From Geoalkalibacter sp. (GTDB taxonomy: Bacteria; Desulfobacterota; Desulfuromonadia; Desulfuromonadales; Geoalkalibacteraceae), in NCBI RefSeq assembly GCF_030605225.1, contig NZ_JAUWAV010000025.1:1-58105 (forward strand): a stretch of 58,105 nucleotides of DNA. Reading direction: 5' to 3'. Below are positions 15,828 to 24,668 of the stretch, one piece after another. The notes under the pieces are model-generated. The model was not told the DNA's origin, did not search any database, and worked only from the letters and a program-made list of their open reading frames with translations. The translations under genes were made by a program, and so were the position numbers. The number at the start of each line of letters is the position of its first letter. Positions within the stretch are counted from its first letter, which is position 1.

Positions 15828-17390
15828 TCAGCTTTCCTTGAGCCAGGTCTTGATCACCTGGGCGGGCGTCGCCTGGCCGGCCAGCACCTCGTTGCGCATC
15901 TGCGCCAGGGGATCCTTGGGGCCGGGCAGCATGCCGGTCTGCCCCATTTCCGTCTCCAGCTCCTGCACCGTCTTGTAGTGCTCGACCAGCTTGGCCTCAC
16001 TCTTGATGGTCTTGACCATGGGCCGCACCAGTTTGAGATACACCAGCACCGCGCCCAGGGCGAGCAGGGCGTACTTGATGAGCGGCCAGAACTGCCAGAA
16101 CAGATCGACGGGACTTGACTCGACGCCGGGAAGATCGACCAGGCCGTTCTCGAAGGGCATGGACACCACCTTGATCTGATCGCCGCGATTGCGATCCAGG
16201 CCCAGGGCGCCGGCCACCATGTTCTCGATGGAGAGCAGTTCGTTGTCGTTGCGCGGCACGAAGGCCGGGCCCTCGCTGCCCGGCGGCGCCGGGCGATCGC
16301 TCACCAGCACCGCCACCGACACATTGCGCAGCGCGCCCACCGGCCCCACGGTACGGCTCACCACCTTGCTGATCTCGTAGTTGGTGGTTTCCTCGCTGCG
16401 GGTATTGGAGGTCGCGCCGCCCAGGGACAGGGCGCCGCCGTCGAGATTGGATTCGACTCCGGGAATGCCGCCGGCGGGCGACTGCCCGGATTTTTCCTCC
16501 ATGACCTGCTCGCTGCGCACCGCCGAGCGGTTGGGATCAAAGAGCTCCTCGGTTTTCTCCACCTGGGAAAAATCGAGCTGGGCGGTGATGCGCACCATGG
16601 AATTGCCGGGTCCGAGCGCCCGGTCGAGCAGGGATTGGGCACGCTCTTCGAGGCTGCGCTCGACGCGGCTCTGATGATCGAGCATGCCCGGCGTCATGGG
16701 CCCCTCGATGCCGTCGCCGGGTTTTTTCGAGAGCACCCGGCCGGTGGAATCGATGACGGTGATGTTCTTCGGCTCCAGCCCCTCGATGCTGCTCGCCACC
16801 AGATGCACGATGCCTTGGATCTGCCCCTCGTTGGGCGTGCGACCGGGCACCAGCTTGAGGATCACCGAGGCGCTGGCCTCCTTCTGCTGCTCGCGGAACA
16901 GGCGCTTTTCCGGCAGGGCCAGATGCACCCGCGCGCCCTCGACCAGGGACAGATTGGCGATGGTGCGCGCCAGCTCTCCCTGCAGGGCGCGCTGGTAGTT
17001 GACCTTCTGCGCGAAGTCGGTCATGCCGAAGCTCTGCTTGTCGAAGAGCTCGAACCCGATGCCGCCGCCCTGGGGAATGCCGGCGCCGGCCAGTTCCAGA
17101 CGGGCTTCGTAGACCTTGTCGGCGGGCAGATAAATGGAGCGCCCCTCGTTTTCGAGGCGATAGGGCACGCGGTTTTCCTTGAGCCAGGCCACCACCGCCC
17201 CGGCGTCCGCCGCGTCGAGATTGCTGTAGAGCAGGCGGTAGTCGCCGCCGCGGGCCGAGAAGATGATCAGCCCGAAGAGCAGCAGACTCGCCAGCCCCAC
17301 GGCGGCAAAGCTCAGCTTGCGCTTGAGGGGCCACTGCAGGATGAGCTCGACCAGATTTTTCGGCGGTTGTTTCTTTGCTTGCTCGGCCAT
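15828..17390 (-). CDS. fliF: Flagellar MS-ring protein FliF
   Basis: FliF, 520 residues, builds the MS ring that seeds basal-body assembly. One membrane helix lies at about residues 27-47 (FAAVGLASLLLFGLIIFS) and a second near 435-455 (FWPLIKYALLALGAVLVYLKLV). Between them are the YscJ-type domains (LYSNLDAADAGAVVAWLKENRVPYRLENEG, GFELFDKQSFGMTDFAQKVNYQRALQGELARTI, VEGARVHLALPEKRLF) and the periplasmic FliF C domain. The cytoplasmic tail binds FliG. The protein is slightly shorter than the enteric one (about 550) but complete. Confidence 0.97.
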   Translation of the reverse strand: MAEQAKKQPPKNLVELILQWPLKRKLSFAAVGLASLLLFGLIIFSARGGDYRLLYSNLDAADAGAVVAWLKENRVPYRLENEGRSIYLPADKVYEARLELAGAGIPQGGGIGFELFDKQSFGMTDFAQKVNYQRALQGELARTIANLSLVEGARVHLALPEKRLFREQQKEASASVILKLVPGRTPNEGQIQGIVHLVASSIEGLEPKNITVIDSTGRVLSKKPGDGIEGPMTPGMLDHQSRVERSLEERAQSLLDRALGPGNSMVRITAQLDFSQVEKTEELFDPNRSAVRSEQVMEEKSGQSPAGGIPGVESNLDGGALSLGGATSNTRSEETTNYEISKVVSRTVGPVGALRNVSVAVLVSDRPAPPGSEGPAFVPRNDNELLSIENMVAGALGLDRNRGDQIKVVSMPFENGLVDLPGVESSPVDLFWQFWPLIKYALLALGAVLVYLKLVRPMVKTIKSEAKLVEHYKTVQELETEMGQTGMLPGPKDPLAQMRNEVLAGQATPAQVIKTWLKES

Positions 17391-17431
17391 CGGCCACTTA
17401 CCTCATTGAATGAATCGGATCGCCCGCGACC

Positions 17432-17725
17432 CTAGACCTGCATCCGCATGACTTCCTGATAGGCATCGACGACCTTGTTGCGCATCTGCGCCAGCAGGCG
17501 CAGGGAAATATCGGCCTGCTCCATGGCGATCATCACGTCGTGGAGGTTTTCGGCGCGCCCGGCGTGCAGGTTCTCGACCTTGCGATCCGCGCTGATCTGC
17601 GCCTCGTTGACCTTGGTGATGGTGTCGGCGAGGATTTCGCCGAAACCGCCGGCGGCGGCCTGGGTCGGTCGGGCGGGCGGTTGTCCCAGCCCTTGCAGGT
17701 GGGTGCTGAGGGTGATGTCTTTCAT
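17432..17725 (-). CDS. fliE: Flagellar hook-basal body adaptor FliE
   Basis: FliE, 97 residues, the adaptor joining the MS ring and export gate to the rod. The C-terminal block AQISADRKVENLHAGRAENLHDVMIAMEQADISLRLLAQMRNKVVDAYQEVMRMQV is the FliE signature, with the typical MRMQV end. The short N-terminus is variable. It lies between flgC and fliF in the standard order. Confidence 0.96.
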   Translation of the reverse strand: MKDITLSTHLQGLGQPPARPTQAAAGGFGEILADTITKVNEAQISADRKVENLHAGRAENLHDVMIAMEQADISLRLLAQMRNKVVDAYQEVMRMQV

Positions 17726-17733
17726 GAGTCGAT

Positions 17734-18165
17734 CTACCTTCCTATGTCGAGAGCTTTGAGGGCCATGCGCTTGGAGGCCTTGACCACGGTGACGTTGGCC
17801 TCGTAGGCGCGGCTGGCCGACATCATGTCGACCATTTCATCCATCAGGTTGATGTTGGGCATGGCCACGTAACCGCCTTCGTCGGCATCGGGGTGCGCCG
17901 GATCGTAAACCAGTTTCGGCGGACCGTTGTCGGCGACGATGCGCTCGACCCGTACCCCCTGCGCGGCACCGCGCAGGCTTCGCTCCAATCGCTCTTCAAA
18001 AGACGTGCCCACCGGACGAAAAACCACATCTTTCTTTTTATACGGGCCGCCCTCCGGGGTGCGGGTGGTTTCCATGTTGGCGAGGTTGGAGCTGATGGTG
18101 TCCAGGCGGGTGCGCTGGGCCTGGAGCGCCGTGGAACTGATGCGCATGCTGTTGAAAAGATCCAT
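17734..18165 (-). CDS. flgC: Flagellar basal-body rod protein FlgC
   Basis: FlgC, 143 residues, a proximal rod subunit. The N-terminal rod motif FNSMRISSTALQAQRTRLDTISSNLANMETT, the central GGPYKKKDVVFRPV and the C-terminal GGYVAMPNINLMDEMVDMMSASRAYEANVTVVKASKRMALKAL are all FlgC-specific. Length is normal. It starts 11 bp after flgB. Confidence 0.97.
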   Translation of the reverse strand: MDLFNSMRISSTALQAQRTRLDTISSNLANMETTRTPEGGPYKKKDVVFRPVGTSFEERLERSLRGAAQGVRVERIVADNGPPKLVYDPAHPDADEGGYVAMPNINLMDEMVDMMSASRAYEANVTVVKASKRMALKALDIGR

Positions 18166-18176
18166 GATGCAACTCC

Positions 18177-18590
18177 TTAGCGGCCGTCTTGGGCGGCGTA
18201 CTTGAGCAGGCCGAGTTTCTTGTTGAGCATCTGCACCGCCGCCTCGTAGAGCAGCTGGTTTTCCGCCATGCTCAGCATTTCCTGATCGACGCTGACGTTG
18301 TTGCCGTCGCCGATGCCCGAGCGGTCGGGCGTGCGCAGCACGCGCCCCTTGACCTTGTCGAGGCTGCCGCCGGCCAGGGGGAAATGATCGGCGTGGGTGG
18401 CGGCCATGGGGCTGTCCTGGCGCCCCACGGCGCCCGCCAGCTCCTTTTGGAACTCCAGGCGCGCCGCGCTGTAACCGGGGGTGTGGGCATTGGCGATGTT
18501 GCCGGCGATGACCTGCTGATTCTGCTGACGCAGGTCGAGCACCTTGTGCAGCATCTGGCTGGTGCCGTCGAAAATTCCCAGTTTTGACAT
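18177..18590 (-). CDS. flgB: Flagellar basal-body rod protein FlgB
   Basis: FlgB, 137 residues, the most proximal rod subunit. MLHKVLDLRQQNQQVIAGNIANAHTPGYSAARLEFQKEL is the family signature, and the C-terminal NNVSVDQEMLSMAENQLLYEAAVQMLNKKLGLLKYAAQDGR is complete. It is the first canonical structural gene of the transcript, 61 bp after the TPR gene. GGAG lies upstream of the ATG. Confidence 0.97.
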   Translation of the reverse strand: MSKLGIFDGTSQMLHKVLDLRQQNQQVIAGNIANAHTPGYSAARLEFQKELAGAVGRQDSPMAATHADHFPLAGGSLDKVKGRVLRTPDRSGIGDGNNVSVDQEMLSMAENQLLYEAAVQMLNKKLGLLKYAAQDGR

Positions 18591-18651
18591 GGTGATTCTC
18601 CTTGAATAAACGCGCCTGACGCGCGAGCTGTCAGGCTTTTGACTCGCGTGT

Positions 18652-21081
18652 TCAGAGGGTCAGCATTTCGAGCTTTTCCCGACCAAGGCGCCGCCACTGG
18701 TCGTTGCCGCCCTCATCGGCCAATTGGCGCAAAAGCTTAAGCCCGCGCTCGCGCTCGCCCTGGCGCAGATAGATCTGCGCGCTGCGATAGGCGGCCTGGT
18801 CGGCGGTGTCCGCGCTCAGGCGCAACTGCTCGAAATAGCCCAGGGCCTCCTTGAGCCGCTCGCTGCGAAACAGGGCTTCGGCGAGCAGCAGCAATTCCTC
18901 GGGGGCGGGCGGCTCCCCGGGTCGCTGCGTCAGGCGGCTCAGGCACCCGGCCGCCTCGGCGTAGCGCTCGAGCTCAAAGCAGATCTTGCCGCCCCACAGA
19001 TCCAGGTCGCGCCCCTCGGGGCGATTCTTGGCGAGGAGCAGATCGGCGGCCTCGGCGGAGCGACCCGCGGCATGCAGGGCACGGGCGCGCACCAGCAGCA
19101 CCTCGGCGCGGTCGCGTCCCTGGGGAAATTCCTTGGCGTAGCGCTCGGCATAGCTGACCGCCATCTCGAACTGATCGCGCAGAAACAGCAGCCGCACCAG
19201 GGGCAGGTAGAGGCCTTGCGCCCGTTGCGGCTCACGGTTGTTGTCGAGCATGAAGAGATAGACGCGCGCGGCGCGGCCCAGCAGCTCCATGTCGCGAAAG
19301 GCCCCGGCCAGCCGCTCGAGAAACTCCCAGCTGATGCGCTGATCGAGGAGCAGTTCGCGATGGCGCTCGACCATCACCAGGGCCTCCAGGTGCTCGCCCG
19401 CCTCGATGAGCTCATGGATCACCAGGGGCAGCAGATCGGCAAGCAGGGCTTCGGCGTCGCCGCGCAGCTTGCCGCTGAAATACTGGCGCACGAACTGCTC
19501 GAGCACCGCCACGGCGCGCGGACTGTCCTGCTGCAGATGCAGCACCAGGGCCTGCTTGAAGGCGGCCTCCTCGCGCAGGGCGCGCTCGGGGGCGATCTCC
19601 GCCATGCGCGCGTAATCCATGGCGGCCCACACCAGGGCCTTGGCGTCGCCGCCGAGCACGGACAGATCGGTCATCTTGAGGGTGGCGCGCGGCCCGCCGC
19701 GACTGTCGGGAAACGCCACCAGCACCCGATCGAGCACCACGCGGGCCTCGCGGGTCTCGCCGGCACGCAGCAGCGCCTGGGCCTGAGCGAACCAGGCCGG
19801 ACCTTCCTCGCTGCCGCCGCCGCTCAGCTGGGCCAGACGGCCATAGGCGGCGGCCGCCTCCGCGTAGCGGCGCTCGGCGTAAAGGGCGCGCGCCAGCCGC
19901 TCCACGGCAAAGGCATCGCGCAACTCGCCGTAGCGCCCTTCCAATTCGTCGAACAGGACCAGGGCCTCGGCGTGACGCCCGAGACCGACCAGGGCGCCGG
20001 CGCGGGCGAGTTGCCGCAGGTCATCCATGGCTCCGGGCAGGGAAAGTTCATCGAGCAGTCTGAGGGTCTGGGCATCACGTCCCAGGGAAAGCTGAATTTC
20101 GCCATCGAGCAGATCGAGGTTGGGCGAGAGCGCATCACCGGGCGTCAGGACCAGGCGCGCCTGGCTCAACTGAAACGCCGCGCCGTAAGGGTCGCCGGTC
20201 ACGGCCTGGGCGTAGGCGCACAGGTAGCGGGCGCGGGCTTCGAGCTTGCCCCCTGGGTGACGCTCGACGAAGTCGCGCAGCTGATCTCGTCCGGCCGCCG
20301 TCGCGCCGCTGCGCAGCAGCGCCTCGCCGTAAAGCACCTGGAGCGTTTCACGCGGCGCACCCTCCAGGGGCAGGGGCAGCAGGGGCCCAAGCTCGGTGAG
20401 GGCCTTCGCCCAGTCGCCGCGCAGACCCGCGCCGAGCGCCGCCTCGAGGCGCCGGGAGGTTTCGTCGCCGGCCTGCGGCGCCACCGCTGAAACAGGCTCC
20501 AGGGATGGCAGGGAAAAGCGCGGCAGCAACTCAAAACGCAGGGGCGTCTCATATTCGGCGAAAAAGCGGCGCCAATCGTCGGCGTAGGCCGAGCGCCGCG
20601 TGCGCAGACTCGAAAGCCCGTCGGCCTGCGCCCGGACCGTGCCCGCCGCGCGCGGCAAAATGGCGACGCGGCCGGCGCCCTGCGCTTCGTCCCAGAACAC
20701 CTGCAACACCACCTGCTTGCGCGCCCGGTCATAGCTTGCCTCGGCGCGCTGCGGCGGCCGACGAAACAGCGCGGAGGCCACCAGATCGCCGCGCCGGCTG
20801 ATAAAGAGCACGCGGATCAAATCGGCGTCCTCGACGGGGTTGCGCACGTTGGCTCCGAGGGCCGCGCCGCCGAGGGTCAAATCGACCCGCTGTCCCGAAA
20901 CCGACACCTGGGGCGCGGTCGGCGCCGACACGTCAAAAACCAGACGCACCACACCCGGCGCGCCTTCCTTGGTCAGGGCCGTCACCAGCGCCCCGGAAGT
21001 CTGGCCCCAGGCCGCGGACGCGGCCAGCAGCCCGCCGCAGGCAAGCCCCAGGACAATGCGTAGAAAATTTGAATTCACCAA
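18652..21081 (-). CDS. Secreted tetratricopeptide-repeat protein heading the flagellar operon
   Basis: An 809-residue protein with a signal peptide (about residues 1-26, ending AASAAWGQ). A beta-rich N-terminal region follows (GVVRLVFDVSAPTAPQVSVSGQRVDLTLGG), resembling an AMIN-like fold (weak inference). From about residue 200 to the end it consists of TPR-like helical repeats (for example ALVLFDELEGRYGELRDAF and EAADLLLAKNRPEGRDLDLWGG). It is the first gene after a sigma-54 promoter and is co-transcribed with flgB, so a periplasmic role in flagellar assembly is likely; no exact function is known to me. The TTG start at 21081 has GGAGG 8 bp upstream; a GTG at 21078 is the alternative. Confidence 0.85.
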   Translation of the reverse strand: MVNSNFLRIVLGLACGGLLAASAAWGQTSGALVTALTKEGAPGVVRLVFDVSAPTAPQVSVSGQRVDLTLGGAALGANVRNPVEDADLIRVLFISRRGDLVASALFRRPPQRAEASYDRARKQVVLQVFWDEAQGAGRVAILPRAAGTVRAQADGLSSLRTRRSAYADDWRRFFAEYETPLRFELLPRFSLPSLEPVSAVAPQAGDETSRRLEAALGAGLRGDWAKALTELGPLLPLPLEGAPRETLQVLYGEALLRSGATAAGRDQLRDFVERHPGGKLEARARYLCAYAQAVTGDPYGAAFQLSQARLVLTPGDALSPNLDLLDGEIQLSLGRDAQTLRLLDELSLPGAMDDLRQLARAGALVGLGRHAEALVLFDELEGRYGELRDAFAVERLARALYAERRYAEAAAAYGRLAQLSGGGSEEGPAWFAQAQALLRAGETREARVVLDRVLVAFPDSRGGPRATLKMTDLSVLGGDAKALVWAAMDYARMAEIAPERALREEAAFKQALVLHLQQDSPRAVAVLEQFVRQYFSGKLRGDAEALLADLLPLVIHELIEAGEHLEALVMVERHRELLLDQRISWEFLERLAGAFRDMELLGRAARVYLFMLDNNREPQRAQGLYLPLVRLLFLRDQFEMAVSYAERYAKEFPQGRDRAEVLLVRARALHAAGRSAEAADLLLAKNRPEGRDLDLWGGKICFELERYAEAAGCLSRLTQRPGEPPAPEELLLLAEALFRSERLKEALGYFEQLRLSADTADQAAYRSAQIYLRQGERERGLKLLRQLADEGGNDQWRRLGREKLEMLTL

Positions 21082-21109
21082 TCCTTATACCTCCGCAAAG
21101 GTACGGAAA

Positions 21110-21125
21110 AGCGAAAATCGTGCCA
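21110..21125 (-). promoter_or_regulatory. Sigma-54 promoter of the TPR-flgB-flgE operon
   Basis: The minus strand reads TGGCACGATTTTCGCT. The -24 element is perfect, the -12 element has one mismatch, and the GG-to-GC spacing is the required 10 bp. The predicted start near 21099 leaves a leader of about 18 nt that just includes the GGAGG ribosome site. Confidence 0.8.
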
Positions 21126-21213
21126 GGGGGATTCGGTCGATTTTTTGACGCCGCGCCCTCAGGGTTTTTCCGCGGCCCCACAGATCACGTGGGGACTCGG
21201 CTCCCAAAAAAAT

Positions 21214-21229
21214 TGGCGCGGATTCTGCT
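21214..21229 (+). promoter_or_regulatory. Sigma-54 promoter of the chemosensory operon
   Basis: The plus strand reads TGGCGCGGATTCTGCT, with GG and GC 10 bp apart and close fit to TGGCACG-N4-TTGCW. Transcription would start near 21240 and give a leader of about 120 nt before cheA. It is divergent from the flagellar promoter about 90 bp away. Confidence 0.7.
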
Positions 21230-21243
21230 AGGACGAGGGCAGC

Positions 21244-21309
21244 CAGGTTTGATTTTTTTAAAATTAGGTATTGCTAATTACAAACTAATTATATAACCTA
21301 GAAAACCTG
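21244..21309 (+). promoter_or_regulatory. Nested inverted repeats in the cheA leader
   Basis: An AT-rich stretch in otherwise GC-rich DNA holds three nested inverted repeats: CAGGTTT (21244-21250) with AAACCTG (21303-21309), TAGGT (21265-21269) with ACCTA (21296-21300), and TAATTA-CAAAC-TAATTA in the centre. It could form an RNA stem-loop or be a protein-binding site. No known riboswitch consensus was recognised. Confidence 0.5.
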
Positions 21310-21362
21310 CGGGCACCTTGAGCCACTTCCCGCCAGAAACCCCAAGGGACAGGAATCAGTGC

Positions 21363-23783
21363 ATGGTGAGCGACGACCAGATTGAAATCATCCAGGAATT
21401 TGTCCAGGAAAGCCGTGACATGATCGACCAGCTCGAACCGACCATCATCGAGCTGGGTCAGAGCGTCCACGACGTGCAATGCTGGGACAGCCTCCAGTGC
21501 CCGGAAACGGGCTGTCCGCGCCACGGCCGCCATCTCGATTACCCCTGCTGGCTGGAGATGGGCCACATGGGCGCCGGAAACGGCCGCTGCATCTTCACCG
21601 AATCCAAGCAGGACTGCCTCAACTGCCGGGTGTTTCAGCTCATCAACGGCGACGGCAAGACCATGAACGCCATCTTCCGGCTGTTTCACTCCATGAAGGG
21701 CAGCGCCGGCTTTCTTGAGCTCAACCACATAACCCGCGTGGCCCATACCGCCGAGAACCTCCTTGATCTGATCCGCAACGGCGGCATCCGCATGCAATCC
21801 GCCCACGTCGGCCTGCTATGCGCGAGCTGCGATTTCGCCAAGGAGGCCCTCGATCAGGTCGAGGAACATTTGAGCGACCAGGGCATGGCCGAGGCCGCCG
21901 CGGAGATCGCCGCGCGCCTCGACGAAGCCATCGCCGCCGCGCGCGAGCTGGCGAGCGGCGCGCCCGACGCGGCCGTGCCCTTGCCCGTGCAAGGGGCTGC
22001 GGCGCCCTGCCCGGCGCCGGCGGACGCAGCCGATGAATCCGGCTTTGAACTGAGCATTTCTCAGGACATGCTGGAAAAGTTCGTGCAGGAAGGCGACGAG
22101 CTGCTGCAAAGCGCCGAACAGGATCTGCTGCGGTGGGAGGAGATCGCCGCCGATCCGCAGATCATCGCCAATCTGTTTCGCAGCGTGCACAGCTTCAAGG
22201 GCAATTGCGGCTTTTTCGGCGTGGCGGACATGGAGCGGCTTTCCCACCAGATGGAAACCCTGCTCGATGCCGTCAAGTCGGGCCAGGATTTCGGCCTGCG
22301 CCCCGGCGAGGTGATGCTCGGGCTGATCGACGTGCTGCGCGAGGCCCTCGCGGATCTCTCCCGCGGCGGCAGCGGCCGCATCGCCAACCTGCCGGGGTAT
22401 CTCGCCCAGCTTCAGGGCATTCTGAGCAACGCGGCGGCGCCCCACGACGGCGCGCCCGCCGACCCGGTCGGCGCCGCGGAGCCCGCTCCCGTCGTCGCCG
22501 CCTCGCCGTCGCGTCCCGCGCCGCCGGCGCCCGTCGCCAAGGCCGCGCCCGCCGATCCCAAGCCCGCTCCGGCGGCGGCCGCCGGCCAGGCGCCCGTCAA
22601 GCGCCAGGACATCCGCGTCGATCTGGAAAAACTCGACAACCTCATCAACCTCATCGGCGAGATCGTCATCGCCGAGAACATGCTGGTGCGCAATCCCGAC
22701 CTCGACGGCCTGGAACTGGAGAATTTCCACAAGGCCGGCCAGCACATGAGCAAGCTGGTGCGCGAGCTTCAGGAAACGGCCATGATCATCCGCATGATTC
22801 CGGTCTCGGGCCTGTTTCGCCGCATGATCCGCCTGGTGCACGACATCAGCGCCAAGGCGGGCAAGAAGGTCGAGCTGCGGCTTTCGGGCGAGGAAACGGA
22901 GATGGACAAGACGGTCATCGAGACCATCACCGATCCGCTGGTGCATATCCTGCGCAATTCCTGCGACCACGGCATCGAACCGCCCGCCGAGCGCCTCAAG
23001 GCGGGCAAGCCCGAAAAAGGCGTGGTCAAGCTCTCGGCCTGCCACGAGGAGGGCGAGGTGTGGATCACCATCGAGGACGACGGCCGCGGGCTCGATCGCG
23101 ACAAGCTGCTGGCCAAGGCCATCAGCAAGGGCATGATCGAGGGCGACGGCTCGGACATGTCGGATCGGGCGGTCTTCAACCTGATCTTCGCCCCGGGCTT
23201 TTCCACCGCCGAAAAAATCACCGACATTTCCGGGCGCGGCGTGGGCATGGACGTGGTGCGCCAGAATCTCGACAAGATCAAGGGCCGGGTCGAGGTGCAC
23301 AGCCGCAAGGGCGAGGGCACGCGCATCAACCTGCGCATCCCCCTGACCCTGGCCATCATCGACGGCATGCTGGTGCGCGTCGGCCAGACCAAGGCCATCG
23401 TGCCGACCCTGGCGATCCGCGAGGCCTTTCGCCCCACGGCCGACGCCCTCACCCACACCCCCGACGGCGATCACCTGGTGCGGGTGCGCGAGCGCTTCCT
23501 GCCCATGGTGCGCCTGCATGAAATCCTGCGCAAGGAACCCGACTCCCATCAGGTGGAGGACGGCATCCTCATCGTGCTGGAGAATCAGGACGCCAGCATC
23601 TGCCTGCTGGTCGACGAAATCCTCGGCCAGCAGCAGACGGTGATCAAGGGGCTTTCGGACTACATCGGCTCGGTGCGCGCGGTCTCGGGCTGCACCATCC
23701 TCGGCAACGGCGAGGTGTGCCTGATTCTCGACGTGGGCAGCCTCATGGAAATCAGCCAGGGCGAGAGCCTGGCGAGCAATTAA
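21363..23783 (+). CDS. cheA: Chemotaxis histidine kinase CheA with two HPt domains and a Cys-rich insert
   Basis: CheA, 806 residues from the ATG at 21363 (AGGA 8 bp upstream). HPt1 carries phospho-acceptor His109 (LFHSMKGSAGF), and HPt2 carries His276 (VHSFKGNCGFF). The usual dimerisation (LEKLDNLINLIGEIVIAENML), HATPase (NSCDHGIEPP; DDGRGLD; ISGRGVGMDVV) and C-terminal CheW domains follow. Unusually, the loop after the first helix of HPt1 (residues 40-88) contains seven cysteines (40, 46, 51, 62, 76, 85, 88) with a CxxC at the end, suggesting a bound metal or redox centre. It heads the chemosensory operon. No cheW or receptor gene is in the window. Confidence 0.95.
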   Translation: MVSDDQIEIIQEFVQESRDMIDQLEPTIIELGQSVHDVQCWDSLQCPETGCPRHGRHLDYPCWLEMGHMGAGNGRCIFTESKQDCLNCRVFQLINGDGKTMNAIFRLFHSMKGSAGFLELNHITRVAHTAENLLDLIRNGGIRMQSAHVGLLCASCDFAKEALDQVEEHLSDQGMAEAAAEIAARLDEAIAAARELASGAPDAAVPLPVQGAAAPCPAPADAADESGFELSISQDMLEKFVQEGDELLQSAEQDLLRWEEIAADPQIIANLFRSVHSFKGNCGFFGVADMERLSHQMETLLDAVKSGQDFGLRPGEVMLGLIDVLREALADLSRGGSGRIANLPGYLAQLQGILSNAAAPHDGAPADPVGAAEPAPVVAASPSRPAPPAPVAKAAPADPKPAPAAAAGQAPVKRQDIRVDLEKLDNLINLIGEIVIAENMLVRNPDLDGLELENFHKAGQHMSKLVRELQETAMIIRMIPVSGLFRRMIRLVHDISAKAGKKVELRLSGEETEMDKTVIETITDPLVHILRNSCDHGIEPPAERLKAGKPEKGVVKLSACHEEGEVWITIEDDGRGLDRDKLLAKAISKGMIEGDGSDMSDRAVFNLIFAPGFSTAEKITDISGRGVGMDVVRQNLDKIKGRVEVHSRKGEGTRINLRIPLTLAIIDGMLVRVGQTKAIVPTLAIREAFRPTADALTHTPDGDHLVRVRERFLPMVRLHEILRKEPDSHQVEDGILIVLENQDASICLLVDEILGQQQTVIKGLSDYIGSVRAVSGCTILGNGEVCLILDVGSLMEISQGESLASN

Positions 23784-23787
23784 GAAG

Positions 23788-24666
23788 ATGGATCAGGGTT
23801 TGGAGAGAACGCGCGCGGCGGAGTTCGGCGGCGGCCCGCTCATGTCCATCAGCGACGAGGAGTTCGAGCTGCTGCGCCGCCTCATCAAGGCGCGCTTCGG
23901 CATCAACCTCACCGACCAGAAGAAATCCCTGGTGGTGGGCCGCCTGCAGAAACTGCTGCGCAGCACCGGCTTTGCGTCCTTTCGCGACTATTACGAACAC
24001 CTGGTGCAGGAGAAGAACGAGGGCGCCCTCTCGGAGCTGATCAACCGCATCTCCACCAACCACACCTATTTCAACCGGGAAAAGGCGCATTTCGACTACT
24101 TTCAGCAGAACGCCCTGCCCGCCGTGGCGGACATCCTCAAACGCCACAACAGCCGCGATCTGCGCATCTGGTGCGCGGGCTGCTCCTCGGGGGAGGAAGC
24201 CTACACCCTGCAGATGCTGATGATGGAATATTTCGGCGGGGACTACGCGCGCTGGGACGCGGGCCTTCTCGCCACGGACATCTCCGAGCGGGTGCTGGCC
24301 ATCGCGCGCGAGGGCATCTACCCCCAGGAGCGGGTCATGCAGCTGCCCGAGGCGCTGCAGCGCAAGTATTTCCGGCGCCTGCCCGACGGCAGCAGCCAGG
24401 TGGTGGAGAGCGTGCGCAACGAAGTGACCTTTCGCCGCTTCAACCTGATGAATGAGCGGTTTCCCTTCAAGAAACCCTTTCACATCATCTTTTGCCGCAA
24501 CGTCATGATCTATTTCGACCAGCCGACCCGCGAGACCCTGGTGGGCAAATTCCATCAGCTCACCGTGCCCGGCGGCTATCTGTTCATCGGGCATTCCGAA
24601 ACCCTGGGGCGCAATCATTCCCTCTATCGCTACCTGATGCCCGCCGTCTTCCAGAAGGGAGCCTGA
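23788..24666 (+). CDS. cheR: Chemotaxis protein methyltransferase CheR
   Basis: CheR, 292 residues, methylates glutamates of chemoreceptors using S-adenosylmethionine. The N-terminal helical domain (ISDEEFELLRRLIKARFGINLTDQKKSLVVGRLQKLLR) and the SAM domain (RISTNHTYFNREKAHF, LRIWCAGCSSGEEAYTLQMLM, LLATDISERVLAIAREGIYP, FHIIFCRNVMIYFDQPTRETLV, GGYLFIGHSETL) are complete. The ATG 4 bp after cheA has a poor ribosome site; an ATG at 23842 is an alternative. No TPR tail is present. Confidence 0.96.
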   Translation: MDQGLERTRAAEFGGGPLMSISDEEFELLRRLIKARFGINLTDQKKSLVVGRLQKLLRSTGFASFRDYYEHLVQEKNEGALSELINRISTNHTYFNREKAHFDYFQQNALPAVADILKRHNSRDLRIWCAGCSSGEEAYTLQMLMMEYFGGDYARWDAGLLATDISERVLAIAREGIYPQERVMQLPEALQRKYFRRLPDGSSQVVESVRNEVTFRRFNLMNERFPFKKPFHIIFCRNVMIYFDQPTRETLVGKFHQLTVPGGYLFIGHSETLGRNHSLYRYLMPAVFQKGA

Positions 24667-24668
24667 AC

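Noticed and set aside
21244..21309. A known c-di-GMP (GEMM-type) riboswitch in the cheA leader
   Set aside because: The conserved GEMM core sequences could not be found; only inverted repeats are seen.
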